Origin: Maylandia zebra
Taxonomy: Eukaryota; Chordata; Actinopteri; Cichliformes; Cichlidae
Direction: 5' to 3'
Length of the DNA: 64,000 nucleotides
Assembly (NCBI RefSeq): GCF_041146795.1
Contig: NC_135170.1
Coordinates: forward strand, 33,621,033 to 33,685,032
In this document: in pieces, positions 23,216 to 36,049 of the stretch
Numbering within the stretch: the stretch's first letter is position 1
Layout: every line of letters starts with the position of its first letter
Position numbers and translations under genes: made by a program
The notes under the pieces: model-generated
Told to the model about the DNA's origin: nothing
What the model saw: the letters and a program-made list of their open reading frames with translations, nothing else
The model's database searches: none

Positions 23216-24540
23216 CGTGCAGGTTATAAGACAACGTTTGAATTGAACGTTAAAGTACAAAGTGGTTTCAGGTCTTTTAGTTTTCCTCTGGGCACACAGA
23301 GGAAATGCAGCCAGAGCGGGATCAAACCCCTTTCTTGCCCGTGTCTGCTCTACTCCCTGGCCAACAGTAGCAAGGACAAGGACTAGCATTTGAAATGGGT
23401 TTCCAAATGGAAACTTTATGCGAAAATGCAATTTTCTGATGATACTGTGATAACATTTGGCATGCACGTCTTCACATACTGAGTGAAAATGCAGGGGAAA
23501 AGAATGACATCATTCCCTTGAACATTATCTTCTGTGGCAATAAACGTTTGTGCAGGAAAGTTACAACTGCTGAGGAGCTGGCTTTTGTCCTTTTATTAAA
23601 GTTTCTTAACGACACACTATCAGTGAGGACAAAGCTGTGAAACACCCTTTTTTCTAAGTCTCAACCTAATTCAAACAAAACTGTGACCTCCATGAGAGTC
23701 TTGAGTGTGGCTGTTTTAAGCCCTTTCAACAGCAGGAATATGATTAATATATACTTGAACCTTCTTAAACACTTTTTAGGCGGTATATGTCAGCGGGGCC
23801 ACCATATAGCCTGTATTAAAGGGTTATTCATCTTAAGTACACTACACAATCTTTTATATAATTGCTGGCCTGGAAGTGCATACAACACAGCTTTTATGTT
23901 TGGCAGTTGAGTGTAGGTGCCGGTCTTCCAAACAACACTTCTGATGCTCTTTGATGAAAGTTGTATGGATTCTGAATTGGATAAAAGTCTCAATTGAAAC
24001 GTAGACACTGCTATTTTTAGAAGGAGAGTTTTATCATCCAGTGGCCTCCTGGGTACAAACAAATATGTTGAAATCAATCTGACCAACATCAAACATAGGA
24101 CTAGAACAAGGATTTTGGTTTATTTTCAGCAATTTTAACAGTTTCTATGATTTGTTTTTATCAAAAACACTGCAAGCCCTTCCTCCGGTGCCTTTTTTCA
24201 AAGTCAAAACGAGACGAATGCATGACTCACCATGGACTCATTCTGAGATAACGTGTTAGAAAATATCAAATTATTCATGTCAAGTGTGAAAATCGCCCTT
24301 TGAGCGTATTCTTCTGGCCAGTGTGCTTCACCCACTGAGGCTCGCAGTAATATGCAAAGCCACAGTGGCCTGTTAATTTCTCACCTGAAGCATCATATTC
24401 ATGCGGACTCTCAGTATCAGTGCTGAAAGTGACCTGAGATCTTCAGGTCACGTCTTCTCTTTTAAAGAGGCTATTAGGAATGCCTGTTAATTGATAAACT
24501 TTGTCATCTGGTAACTATTTCTCTGCAGGTTTTATTAATC
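23216..24540. other. Intergenic stretch, no gene seen
   Basis: No exon, element end or recognised repeat. ORFs on both strands (23213-24092) lack family features. Confidence 0.35.
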
Positions 24541-24544
24541 TATA

Positions 24545-25015
24545 AACCCAGTTCTGAAAATGAGATACTGTGCAAAATGTAAATCAAAAGAGAAAGAATG
24601 CAATGATTTGCTAATCCTATAAAGCCACATTTCCCTGACAACAGAACTCATAAGTTTATGAAGCTTCTATACCATTCCATGAAAATATTAGCTTTTCAAT
24701 TCGATGCCAGAAACACACAAAAAAGTTTGAATGCGGCAAGAAAAAGTCATATTAGGAAAAAGGAACAGCTGGAGGAACATTTTGCAACTAATTATATAAC
24801 TGGCAACAGCTCAGTAACATGATTGGGTACAAAAAGAGCACCTTAGAGAGGCGGAGTTTATCAGAAGATAGCAGAGTTTCACTAAACTGAAAAAACGGGA
24901 TCTACAAACAATTTCAGAATAATGTTCGCCAATGAAAAATTGTCAGGACTTTGAATATCTCATCATCTACAGTACCAAATATCATCAATGATTCTGAAAA
25001 TATGACGCATGACAT
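24545..25015 (+). mobile_element. Degraded Tc1-type transposon fragment
   Basis: The start 'tgaaaatgagatactgtgca' followed by 'aaatgtaaatcaaaa' matches the end of a common fish element. Further in, 'catgattgggtacaaaaaga' fits its leader. At 24908-25006 the frame QFQNNVRQ, stop, KIVRTLNISSSTVPNII resembles the transposase helix-turn-helix segment (QFKNNVSQRTIARNLGIS-x-STV-x-NII). A stop codon breaks it and no catalytic part follows. Confidence 0.65.
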
Positions 25016-25239
25016 AACTTTTCACCTTATCACATTAGTTTGAAAGCACATTTGCACCAAAGAGCAAACCCCGCCAGCCTCGTTGAGCTTTCCAAAGACA
25101 CAAAATTCAATTTAATTTCACAAACTTGCATCAGCAGCTAAACAGTCGTCACCTTGTTTTTAGTGCATAAGAATCTTTGCTGGGACAAAGCATCAGCTAG
25201 CCAAACAACTTGTTTGTATGCCCAGACAGCGCTCTCTCT

Positions 25240-25273
25240 CTAATATATATATCTATATATATCTATATCTATA

Positions 25274-25347
<74 letters not shown>
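25240..25347. repeat. (AT)n microsatellite with (CTATAT) lead-in
   Basis: Interrupted ATATCT units at 25240-25276 give way to about 70 bases of pure alternating AT. The tyrosine/isoleucine ORFs across it are artefacts. Confidence 0.95.
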
Positions 25348-25348
<1 letters not shown>

Positions 25349-25714
25349 GACTGTAAATACTAAAGTAGAAAATTACACTAGGATTCCTTTTATGTGTAGA
25401 CATTGTTACATTAATGACATCGTGGTTTTTATGGAGAGTCCAGAAAATGGCTGGTTTATCCAGTGTTATGATAATGATTGTGAATCCCTTTTGCCTTTGA
25501 TGTACAACTATACCCATTTAAACCAGAGTACACAGAGCTGTATGGAATAGGAAATAAAGCTATGTAATATCAACAGAGTTTTCGTCTGCGCGAGTACATA
25601 TTGTAAGAGTCTGCATTATGGTCGTGGCGATTGCTTTGCCTTGCGACTGAAATCCAGCAACATTCATGAGAGATCAGGTGAGAATGCAGCCTATTCTTAT
25701 TCCTGACATGTCAT

Positions 25715-25900
25715 TCAAAGATGTTTTCGATAAGATCACCTTTATTAGTCCCACACGTGGGAAATTTGTTTTGTTACAGCAGAAAGTGGACAGTGCAAAG
25801 TTACATAGCAAAAATGAGAAAAACACTGGAATAGGATCAGATGATAAGAATAAGAGAGTACACAATAGAATAAAACATGAAAAGCAACTGTCTTCATTCA
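25715..25900 (-). repeat. LINE 3'-end fragment (TTTATTAGTCCCAC type)
   Basis: 'cctttattagtcccacacgt' then 'gggaaatttgttttgttaca' and 'gcagaaagtggacagtgcaa' are typical of the 3' untranslated end of a common fish non-LTR retrotransposon, here inserted in minus orientation. No coding part remains. Confidence 0.6.
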
Positions 25901-26093
25901 CACACATAACGTGTCCTTTAGTGTCTCTGGCCTAGTGCACTGGAATGTGGAATTAGTGAGTCTAAATCTCCTAACTCGTCATCTGTCAACAAGCTGCTGC
26001 TGTGAGGAGGCGTGTTTTAACCCAAACTATGATCTTTTCCAAATCCTGACTAAGTGGCTAAACCAAGCCAGGTGAGTGAACAATGAAATCCAG

Positions 26094-26225
26094 TTTAATT
26101 CAATTCAATTTTATGTAGCACGAATTCACAACAACTGTCGCCTCAAGGTGCTTTACATTGCAAGGTAGAGACCCTGAAATATAAGAGAAAAAATTCGAGC
26201 AATCAGACCATCCCCTATGACAAAA
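26094..26225 (+). repeat. Abundant teleost dispersed repeat, copy 2 (partial)
   Basis: 'ttcaattcaattttatgtag' then 'cgcctcaaggtgctttacat' and 'gcaaggtagagaccctg' match the left part of the copy at 8162-8560. Confidence 0.75.
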
Positions 26226-26377
26226 CACTTTCAGCAAGTGTAGAAAATGCCAACTTATGCATGTAAAGTAGAATCCATCTTGCTTTGCTTTCCTGCTTTG
26301 TGCTCGTAGCTAAAGCCACCGTCTAGTTTAGAGGAAATGGTGTTCAGGTTGTCAATAGATTCAGTAGATAGAGGGTT

Positions 26378-27465
26378 CTGTCATGTCCTGGGTTTCTGAT
26401 CCTAGATTTTTAATTTTGACTTTCAAGATCTAATTATGACCTCTGCAAAGACTGTTATGTTTTTGGTGACGTCTCATTTTGTTTGTAAACACAATTGCAT
26501 TAGTAACATTTAGGACATTGAACCCAGTGGGTGTTGAACTCAGGGCTGCCTTTGTCATCAATTCTGTTCATAATTTTTATGGACAGAATTCCCACTAAAA
26601 CAGTTCTCAGTGAGAGAGTTAGATGGATTGGGGCAGCATCTGCCGTGACGCTGATGCTGTATTAGTCCGAGAGAGCTGAGCACAAAAGTGAAGCAGTCTA
26701 TTTTTTGGTGGATCTACGTCACTACCCTACATATGCTAACGAGCTCTGAGCAGGGACTAAAGGTGAGATCGCTGATACAAGCGGCAGAAATGGGCTTTCT
26801 TTGAAGGTTGGCTGGGTGGCCTAGGTATGGGGAAAAATTAATATATATACAAAACACAATCCATTTCCCTGCAAATGCTCCCAAGCAGCTTAGCTGCCTT
26901 GGTTTAGTTTGTTTCCTCTGATTAGTTCTTGTTATTTAAATTGTTATTTGATTCTTAGTTTGCTAGTTCTTTACATTTTCATCTGTGTGTATCTCCTTAG
27001 TGTTTTTATTTATCCGTTCTTAGTTCTTCTTTTATCCCTCAGTGTTTCTCTTTCATCGCCTTTGTTAAGTTCCTTCATGTGGCTGAGTTTCCCTGATTTT
27101 GTATTACTTCTCACTTCCTGCTTCCTTTTGATCATCACTTTTCTTTTGTGCTTCACATTTACTTTTACTTCCCCCTCCTTGCTCATTGTCTTTGATTACT
27201 ATCACCTGCGACTCGTTACCCAGCTGTGTTCACTTCCCCTTTAATTGCCCTCTAAATGGTGATGTCTTTCCTTTAGTCTTTGTCTCAGCATCTACTAATC
27301 TCCAATTGTGTGTTCACTGTAATCGCTGGCTTTTGTTTTGCCTGTTGCATTGTGAATTTTGTATTTTTGGACTGTTTCAACTGCCAGGTTAAAAGGTGTG
27401 TTTGGAGTTAACGATGGCCTGTTTCTGAGTCTGCCTTTGGGTCCTAATTACTTGGTTCATGACAG
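26378..27465. mobile_element. Possible 1.1-kb element with short inverted ends, T-rich interior
   Basis: CTGTCATG at 26378-26385 is matched by CATGACAG at 27458-27465. The interior from about 26890 to 27390 is strongly pyrimidine-rich on the + strand and yields a hydrophobic 111-codon ORF (26909-27244) with no family resemblance. 'gtctgcctttgggtcctaat' near the right end is a phrase I associate with fish repeats. No clear target duplication is seen, so the boundaries are tentative. Confidence 0.4.
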
Positions 27466-28660
27466 CTTAATTCAGTCACTTACATTGTAAATATATGTCT
27501 ATTTAGCCTTGCAGCTTGCTTGCCTTTAAATCCCCTCAGACTGTGCCTTTGTTCCTATTTTGTGCTTTCTCTGCACCTCGATTTCTTAGTCTGACTTAAT
27601 TTTGATCAGATTTAAGATCTGACTGAAGTTACAAGCTGAAGCTAGAAGATGATAGATGATAGTCAATAACCTCTAGCTGAAAGGGGGGGTTTCCAACAGT
27701 TTCCAAGGATGAAACGGTCGAGACTGTCTAATGACTGCCCACTTTACCCCATGATTGGACAGGGTATTCACTTATTGCAAATATCGATTTTTGATTTACA
27801 ACACTTCATGCAGATCTGCTCTATTCTGGCATGAATAGCCTTAATTATGAGTTTGAGAGTGAGAGAGAAATTGAAAGAAATTGCACTTTTTTTTTCTTTC
27901 TTTCTTTTTTTTTCTCAAAAATGTGTCCACCTGCTCACTGAATGTGCCGTTGAAGGAATGACAGTATTTTCTTTCTAATATAGAACGTACCAAAATAATG
28001 AAAACCACTAAATAACAATCAATAGCCTCTCTGGAACAACAGTCAACCTAAATTTATCCTCTCCAATGACAAAGGGTCTTGCAAAAATCTTACGGGTATA
28101 ATTACTGGCCCCTTTTAGGACCTTCCAGCATCTCCACCTTGAACTGAAACAGCTGTGAACCCAGAGACCACACGCAGTCAGATCAGCAGGCGCATGGCAT
28201 GCTTTGTTCTTTCTCCAATTATCAGACTGAGAAAACAAATCTGTCAGAAATGATACGTGGCTGAGCTATTGATCTGTTTATACAGTCCACATCTTTTTCA
28301 CTTTCCCACAGAATCTATTAGCACTGCTTGCTTTTCTCCATCTCATGCCACAGCAGGGGAGAACAGTGCAAGCCATTTACGTCATGAAGGTCCAAGGACC
28401 ACTGGAGGCCAGATACCTATTCTCTAGCATGCAGGAATCAAATGTGTTATGGGCTCTATTTTCATTTCAGCTGTATGAATAAACTAGATGGCCATGACCA
28501 TTAGGCTGCTCCTAAAGAAATGACACACAGAGTGAAGGTTGCATCACACCCTGATGGTGAACTCTAGTAAATAAAATGTTCCCCTATGTAATAGATGTTC
28601 ACAGTTTCAAGGTGTATAGCAAACCTGTTAGTATGTGTTCCCTTTATTCTCTAGAATTTC
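27466..28660. other. Intergenic stretch, no gene seen
   Basis: No recognised exon or element. A short TTTC-rich tract occurs at 27886-27915. Confidence 0.4.
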
Positions 28661-28664
28661 TTAG

Positions 28665-28930
28665 TCGTTAAAGGTAACCTATTATGCTTATTTCCAGCTC
28701 CAAATGTGTACTATTAGGCTTTGCTTGATTCACAGCTCAAAACGCTGGGCTTCAGTGCTTTCCGAGCTGTTTTAGCCCCGTTCACTTTAAGCCAACTTTC
28801 GTCTGACTGACTCCCCTCATGAACAAAGGATGTGAACAGCAGGTGGGTGGTTGCATCTGTGCTTGCAGCCAAAGCTGTACACTCCCCTGAAGCATGAATC
28901 ATGCTTCTTTTTTTTCAATAAATACCATCA
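28665..28930 (+). repeat. Dispersed repeat, 'gtgaacagcaggtgggtgg' family, copy 1
   Basis: Shares 'taagccaactttcgtctgac' and 'gtgaacagcaggtgggtgg' with 58640-58745 and more weakly with 60735-60850. It ends in a 9-bp-arm palindrome, GAAGCATGA-a-TCATGCTTC (28889-28907). The left end 'taaaggtaacctattatgct' resembles the end of a common fish MITE. Confidence 0.65.
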
Positions 28931-29019
28931 AAGTGACTCAAATGAAAAGTAGGGGTATGCTTGAAAAATCTCTGATTGTCCAACGTGCATTCTTGTGCAA
29001 GATAATGAACCCCAAGTTA

Positions 29020-29215
29020 CACCCAAAGTGTGTGTGTGTGTCTGTTATATCTTTGTGGGGACCAAATGTTTGAAGTTTACTATACTTATGGGAACCAAAA
29101 TCCTGGTCCCCATAAGTTTGAAGGCATTTTTGAGACTTAAAATGTGGTTTTGGTGTCAGGGTCACAATTGGGTTATAGTTAGGTATAAGGATGATGTCTC
29201 TTAGTTCTCTTTCAT
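29020..29215 (+). repeat. Teleost dispersed repeat ('ctttgtggggaccaaatg' family)
   Basis: A short (GT)n run is followed by 'atctttgtggggaccaaatg', 'atcctggtccccataagttt' and 'ggtcacaattgggttatagt', a familiar fish interspersed sequence. It has a weak internal inverted pair of 'ggggacca' and 'tggtcccc'. Confidence 0.65.
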
Positions 29216-30440
29216 TAAAGCTTTAGTGCACGGTCCTAGGGGCCGACTGGATCATCCAAACTATCCCTTAAGTCTCCTGTTCAGCTGTTCTGCTCCTCTC
29301 CTCCCTCCCTCCCTCGTAGGTCATCTTTGGGGTTCCACTGTAGTCACTCCCATCTGACTAATTGGTCCACATGATAAGTTATTGTGAAGCTCTTAAAGTT
29401 TTGGGCTATCAGAAAGAGTGGTCTATGAAAAAAAAAAAATTCAAAATATATTCTATTATAACCCAAAAGGTAGACCGATCCCCCTACACCTCTGTGGAGA
29501 GGATTTAGCCTCCACAGAACAGTGTTTTGTGCTCTTGAATCAATTGTGAGATCATCCACTTGTTGTTAGTATTTACAACAATCCACACAATTTCATGTTA
29601 GTTGTGATTCACACTGCTTTCACACTTCTATAATACACATGCACCAGTGCAGGGAGATCTGTCTTACCTGTTTGGTACAATTATTTTGATATATTTTATA
29701 ATATTATTCTAATATTCTTACTACAAAATGAATTATAAAAAAGAATACAAAAATAATAGAGCCTTGTTTAATTTTTTTGTGCAATTTAAGTGCAGTTTGT
29801 TGGCTTAGCAATACATCGCTGTTCTTCCTCAACTCTCGGCTGCCACTTTCTCTCATCCTAACACCGCCGATCCTTGACATACGGTGTGAAAAACTCTTCC
29901 AAGGTCTCTATTCCGTCTTTCCCTCCTCTTTCCTATCCACACCTCTTCATAAAAAAAGAAAAAACAGGGTTTCTTCCAAAAGCACTGTGTGAATGTGGGT
30001 TGTACTGTAGAGTGCTCTGAGAAATCAATAAGAGTGGAAAAGATAAGTAAAGGTATAAATGCAACCTGTTTGTAAAATACTTTATGGGTTCAGTCTATAA
30101 GTTAGCGTTTTATTAATGCCTGGCTGCATGTTGGGCTCCCTGAGTGCTACTGCGACAGTCAAACCACAAAGACAAACCTCACAAACCTTTAACTTCTTCA
30201 ACAATCATATTAAACCCAAAACAATCTGAGAAACAGTTACGCACTTCTGAATTAATCAAAATGGACAATAAAGTTTTCATAAGCATTTCTTATTTTACTC
30301 GCTTCTATCAAATGTGAACAGTCTTGTTTATTCCTCCCATCTGGACCTCAAATGATGTGTTCGTGTGAAGAGGAAGGTGGACTGGTGCAGGCACAAACCA
30401 ACCTGACATTTTATTCTAATATGTTTCAAGCAACAAACTC
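29216..30440. other. Intergenic stretch, no gene seen
   Basis: AT-rich with no recognised exon or element. Confidence 0.4.
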
Positions 30441-30469
30441 TGAGGCTGAAAAATGAAGCCAACGCCGAA

Positions 30470-30800
30470 GTATTAAACATCGCAGTTCTTCTAATGGCCA
30501 CCTGGAGCTTGCTACAAAAGCGAGTAAATTCCCCCACACTCCCATGTTGAAATACCCAAATTTGGAACAGAAATAATCATGTTTGCAGACAGGTAGAATA
30601 AATTGTTTGGTTTTGATGTATCAACAGTTTTTCGGTGGGTGAATTTTCTACCAAAGCATCTAAGCTGGCTTGAAGTAAACATCGATAATTGCGCCCGTGG
30701 TGGAGGTAAACCTAACTAATTTGAGTCACTGACCTAGATCCCTTGACTGTTTGTGCTGTTGGTGCCTTTTGAAACCTTTCATTGACTGTCTGACAAAGAA
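30470..30800 (+). repeat. Dispersed repeat copy ('ctgcagttcctc-aatggccac' family)
   Basis: 'cagttcttctaatggccacc' then 'gcttgctacaaaagcgag' and, further on, 'tgtttgtgctgttggtgcct' match landmarks of copies at 49020-49280 and 14950-15375. Degraded and without ends. Confidence 0.6.
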
Positions 30801-32690
30801 ATACAGTTTACTATTCAGATAATCCCAGTTTTGCTGCACAGAATTCGAGGCTCATGTTTGTATGTTACTTTCACAAAGCTACTAAGAAGTGCTATCTGTG
30901 CGTTGCATCCATACACGTTGATGGATGCAGCATGCTAATGAAGCTAATTAGTATTAGCACTCCAAGTACAGCAGCAGTCAATACTACAATGTTGAGGCTG
31001 CTGCAAATGGATAGCATCATGGCAGCAACATGCAGCTGGTTTAAGTCCCTGGCTGATGCTCGATAACAGATGCTGAAGCAGTATTTTTTTTTCTTGATTA
31101 CCTGCAAATAAGTAATATATGCATATATAAGTAGCAGTGGATAGCAGCATGTACTGACAATTTGTTGGTTTGGGAAAGAGTGGAATCCTTTACAAAGTAA
31201 ATGCTTACATTTCCTCTTAATTCATTTATCATTACAGAGCACTGATATGTAGCATGGTGTTAGTGGCTGCTGTTTACCTTTCAGAAAAACAATGAATATC
31301 ACATTTCCTCATGCATTTGCAAAGGTGAAAGAGCCTTTATGCTACAGTTGCTTGTATGCCTCAACCTCTGGGATTACTCTACAAAAAGCTGTAAATATGC
31401 AAAGCAGATTAATTAGTTTTCCAAGGTGACCTGTGCAAAGAAAAGGGCTCCATGTGTCAATAAATCAGTGATGTAGTACCTAAAATGTAATTTGTCTGCA
31501 GAGGAATGAATATCTGCACAGTTTTATTGATATTTGCTCTGGAGTTAACGAGGCTCTGTGCGTGGCTTCATTGGCCAAAAAGTATTTCTGTTTAATCCAC
31601 AGCCTTAAAAAACCGCAAGGGTTGGAGTTGTTAGAGCATCTTAGTTCTGGTGGCTTTAACCGGGGGGCGTGCGCGCTGCACCTCAAAGTCCACAGTTCAT
31701 TTGAATCCCATCCTAAAGCTCCTGCCAAACCAACAAACTCAGCGTGCTGACTCAAGACGAAGCTTATTAGCTCTAATCCCTGGCAATGCTCTCTGTTTGT
31801 ATTATCAAACAGGATTAGACTGATACCTGTATGTTGGTTTACCAATATACTGGCTCAACTTTTAACTTTTCAACACTACTAAGTCACATAATCTGCCTGT
31901 GATATGAGAAGTCTCTCTTTGACCGCACGTCTTGGAAACCTGGAATTATATTTTGAAATTGCACGTAATTTTATTTTACATTTCAGTGTTATTTAAAAAA
32001 AAACACAACAACAGTGGATCTAAAGGAAAAGCTGACATAAAGAGTCTCAACACCTCCAAGCAGGGAGACCAGGCATCACGCTTTATGTGGGACTGCACAG
32101 CGTTTGCATCCCTTGTTGATTGGACCACATACTGAGACAACGTTCCAGTTTAATTGGCTCTAGTTTTGAAACTGAACACTGCAAATCTAAGTCTGTCTTT
32201 TATCCAATGGCTAAGAAGAAAGCAGAGAAGGCTCTCGTCACGGGTCAAGTGTAGGTTAACCCATCTCGTCTTTTACTGCCTACACTGTACCCAATGGAAA
32301 TCTTTACAAGGTCACCAGCTATGCAGACTACAGCGAAATATGATGAAAAATATCTCAAAGAAAACAAAGTATTTATTTAGTATTTATTTATTTATTGTCA
32401 TTGTCAAGAACAATGAAATTGCGTTTGGGGCTTCCATACAACCCAAAAAAAAGAAGAAAATAATAAATACCCCTTGAAGTAATCCACAAGAACCAGGAAA
32501 CTGCTCCGAACTGAGCAAAGCAGTTATTTTTCACACAGTGAGGGAATATGAAGTGACGTGACAGGACACGTGGGTCCCACGAAATACATGTGGCTGGAGA
32601 ATAGATGGTCCAGTCTTGGGACGCGTCTTTGCTGAGCCCCACAGATTAGTGACAGTTGAAACATAACAGTTCAGTTCAGGTTTAACTTGG
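30801..32690. other. Intergenic stretch, no gene seen
   Basis: The minus-strand 121-codon ORF (31480-31845) has no recognised domain. No splice-flanked exon or element ends are seen. Confidence 0.35.
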
Positions 32691-32694
32691 ACAA

Positions 32695-32728
<34 letters not shown>

Positions 32729-32750
32729 GGTTGTTTGTTTGTTTGTTTTT
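32695..32750 (+). repeat. (GTT)n to (GTTT)n compound microsatellite
   Basis: About eleven GTT units change into GTTT units at about 32730. Confidence 0.95.
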
Positions 32751-33430
32751 CAGAAGGGTTTTTCATGCATTCATTAGAAAATGCTGCCAAAAGCCTGGAA
32801 AAAAAGCGTTTGATCATATTTTAGGGATAAAACAGTTGTTAAATAAGCTTCTAATTACAAGAAAAAAGCCCAAATTCAAACCTTAAGTTCATTGGATGTA
32901 CATGTTTATTACAGAATTGGGGAATTCACCCTTTAGGGGATTCATACAACTTGTGATTTTAACTACAGGTTTGGCATTGTCCCATTCTTACCTCAGATCG
33001 TGTTTTATCGTTCACCTTAAACTCCATCGCTCTACGTTCTGCTTGGTCTTTTGGTGGCTGTTTCTCTTCATCTTATGTGTTCTTGGCGTATCCTTGACCT
33101 GCATCGGCGCCTCAGCACAGTCAACTGCAGCTCATGTCACCTTCGTAAGACCGGGCCACAGATTCTGAGCCAGTTAACCTTAGTAATGTTAGACCAATCG
33201 AGAGGATCATGAAGATTTGTGGTCTTAACATCAACTTCAGTGGGACTGCCATAGCATTAGTAGTAGTATTATTGTGAGTACTACATTTTCAAAAATCAGT
33301 TAAATTATGTGCAATAATACAGTGAAATTCAAGCCCAGCAAGTAATCAACTGTTAGAGATTAATCCTGATGTCTCAGAGGAAATATTTTTACTCTATCCA
33401 GCTGTAGTGTTTTGACATAAAGTACATTTA

Positions 33431-33996
33431 AGCTACGTCCACATGTACCCGGGTATTTTTGAAAATTTTTATTTTTTTCTGTGCGTTTGCACCTTTTCTC
33501 TACATGTAAACGGCGTTGTCGGTCACTGAAAACGGAGATTTTTAAAAACGCCTGCCAGGGTGGATATTTTCGAAAACTCAGTTTTTGCGTTTACGTGTGG
33601 ACGAACTAAAAGGAGAAAACGCCGCGTCAAAGGTGTGCGCCTTTTTTGACGTCACACTGTGCGCCACGTTATTGTTTCGGTGAAATGACAAAATACTGTT
33701 ACTGTTACTTGTACTCTCTGCAGTGTTTAAATGCTTACATATACACACACAGTTACTGTCCCTCCACACATACGACTCGGTTCTGCTTCTATGCCCCATC
33801 TTTGTTTACCATTTTCCATGAGGCTTCTAGACTTCTGATTGGCCAACATTTCTACATGGTTAGGAATATATCGCCACCTGTTGCTTTGGCATGTTCCTAG
33901 CAGCGTTTTCCTTCATTTTTGCGTTTACGTGTAGACGGGATTATTTTTGGAAAATCTCAGTTTTCAAAAATACCCGTGTACGTGTGGACGTAGCCT
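33431..33996. mobile_element. TA-flanked 566-bp MITE with long inverted ends
   Basis: AG-CTACGTCCACATGTAC at 33431 matches the reverse complement of the right end (GTACGTGTGGACGTAGCCT ending at 33996), then 'gggtatttttgaaaa' inward on both sides. TA flanks both ends. The left end lacks one G found in the right arm. A second, inner pair of 'gcgtttacgtgt-gacg' motifs occurs near 33588 and 33920. It carries a module (about 33651-33677) also found in the hAT at 4244-5026. No transposase. Confidence 0.85.
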
Positions 33997-34065
33997 TAAA
34001 ATCACTCATGTGCATTGTTGTTGGGCTTCTTACAGGACTTGAGGTTTGGTTGCCTTGCAGGCCAC

Positions 34066-35082
34066 CAGTGTTGGTCAAGTTACTTGAAAAAAGTAGTTAG
34101 TTACTAATTACTGATTACTTCTCCAAGAAAGCAATCCTGTTACTTTACTGATTACTTATTTTCAAAAGTAGTTAGTTACTTTATTATTTAGTTGCTTTTC
34201 AAAAACATGATACACAATCTGAATACGTAATAAAACAATAGACTTCTAGTTTTTCTGTATAATCCATCATATAAAATGTAATCAAATGCAAAAGTCTCTT
34301 TTTTTAAAACTTGTTTTATTGGTTTTAATCTTTTAACTTTATGCGCATTGCATCAGCAAAAATTAAATTAAATGCAACAGTCTGTAACCGGAATAAATGT
34401 GTTTAACATTTAAACCTATTTCTGACATATTCCAGTATATAAAATAAAATAATGTTATGTGTTTACACTCTTTCAAATAGATGCAAGTGAAACACAGCAG
34501 AAAATAAATAAAATCAAAGATTCAGCAGCTCTGAGTCCTGTCGCGCTTAAATCTATTGTCACCTGTTCAGCAGGAGTGGGGCAGGTGGAGGTTTGCCCAC
34601 AGCGGTCATGTCAGTGGGAGGATCCGGGGGTTTCCCTGTGAATGTCACATTCCCGTGGCAGCGCGCTCGGTGCTCAGATTTGAAGTTTTTTTTTTTTGCT
34701 GTAGAAAGACGTTTTCTTCCAACGCAGAGTGAACAGCGGACACTAAGTTTGATTCTGTAAAAAGTGACAAAAACATTAAAGTAATTTAAGTATGTCTGAG
34801 CTTTAAACGCTACATGGTCGTACTCTCTCCATCACTCCATATTATTCATTGTTGATCTGCACACGTCTGTCGCTGCCACGGACGCCGCGTGCTTGTACAT
34901 CATCGCCATGAGACGCTCTCACAAACAAAATCACAGTCCAATAACGCAGTAACGCAGCGTGCTTACAGGAAAGTAACAGTAATCTAATTACTTTTTTTGC
35001 AATAGTAATCCCTTACTGTAATTGTTACTTTTTTCTAGTAACAAGTAACACATTCGTTTTAATGCGTTACTGTCCATCTCTG
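34066..35082. mobile_element. hAT element with BED-finger remnant, copy 2
   Basis: The 1017-bp element starts with CAGTGTTGGTCAAGTTACTT and ends with GTTACTGTCCATCTCTG, giving imperfect inverted ends. The flanks are CAGGCCAC and GTGGCCAC; six of eight bases agree, fitting a worn 8-bp hAT duplication. The interior is colinear with copy 1 at 16785-17657. The minus strand around 34690-34735 encodes VRCSLCVGRKRLSTA, a BED zinc-finger fragment. No full transposase remains. Confidence 0.85.
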
Positions 35083-35729
35083 GTGGCCACAAGAAGACCT
35101 TTATTGTGCCTTAAGATTTTTGATTCTGTGGAACTTTATGGGATGGGTGTATCTTTTGGGATATTCCCTAATTTGGAGTTTTGATGAAGTCGGTGGAGAG
35201 TGTCGCCTACTGTATTTGTCCAGTCTGAGTATGAAGGCCATATCCCGAAAGAATCCACTCCCATCAGGACCGAAATATTTCACCAACAGATAAAGGTCAT
35301 CTTTGTACTGATTTACAATTACCCTTCCTTTAACTGACCCAAACCAAGCATTTCTTTAAATGTATCTGCCAATCGTATATTCCTAAAGGTCTAATGTGTA
35401 TTGGAATTTGTCCAGATCACTTAATGAATCATAATAAATCATTTCAAAGATGCTATAAATGCGGTGAGTCACCCTGTCTTACACAATCTTGCACAGCTAC
35501 TCTTATTTAAATCAATTCCTTCACTCCGTCATACAACAGTCATTGCTTTTCTGTCACATAATATCATTTCAGCGTGAAATATCAACAATGGGGGGAAAAA
35601 ACGGATGTATTTGCACAAAACCAGGATTTAGAAAGTTTATTTCTATAGTGTTTCTCACAGGGATGAAATCGATTCACAGTAAAACGCAGCGAAAACATGT
35701 TAAAATAGAATAAAATCATAATAGAAACA
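35083..35729. other. Intergenic stretch, no gene seen
   Basis: AT-rich, with no recognised exon or element ends. Confidence 0.4.
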
Positions 35730-35754
35730 GTGATATAAATATATATAATAATCT

Positions 35755-36015
35755 CCGCAGAAGTCCTGCTTAAACAGGAAAGTTTTCAACTACTTTTTGA
35801 AGGACTCCACAGAGTCAGCTAAACGTAGATGAAGTGGCGTATGTTCCAGAGTTTTGGTGCCGCAGACTGAAAGGCTGTCAGCCCTGGTCTTTAATCTTGT
35901 ACGAGGAAGAGCTAATAAATTTAAAACCTGCGAATGAAGACTGCAAGCAGCAGAGAGTTTATACAGCAGTTGAGATAAATAATCTGTCTGTGAAGGGCTC
36001 TGTAGGTAATTTAAT
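35755..36015 (+). repeat. Teleost dispersed repeat ('ttggtgccgcagactgaaag' family)
   Basis: 'cttaaacaggaaagttttca', 'gactccacagagtcagctaa' and 'tttggtgccgcagactgaaa' match a fish repeat I recognise from other loci. The 62-codon ORF across it is repeat-derived. Confidence 0.55.
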
Positions 36016-36049
36016 TATTTAATCTATTATTATTATTTTTTACTTTCAT

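Noticed and set aside
25218..25550. 110-codon ORF rich in I and Y
   Set aside because: Translation of an (AT)n microsatellite.
26909..27244. 111-codon hydrophobic ORF that looks like a multi-pass membrane protein
   Set aside because: T-rich DNA produces L, F and S codons automatically; there is no start context, splice sites or family motif.
31480..31845. 121-codon minus-strand ORF
   Set aside because: No recognisable domain and no supporting context.
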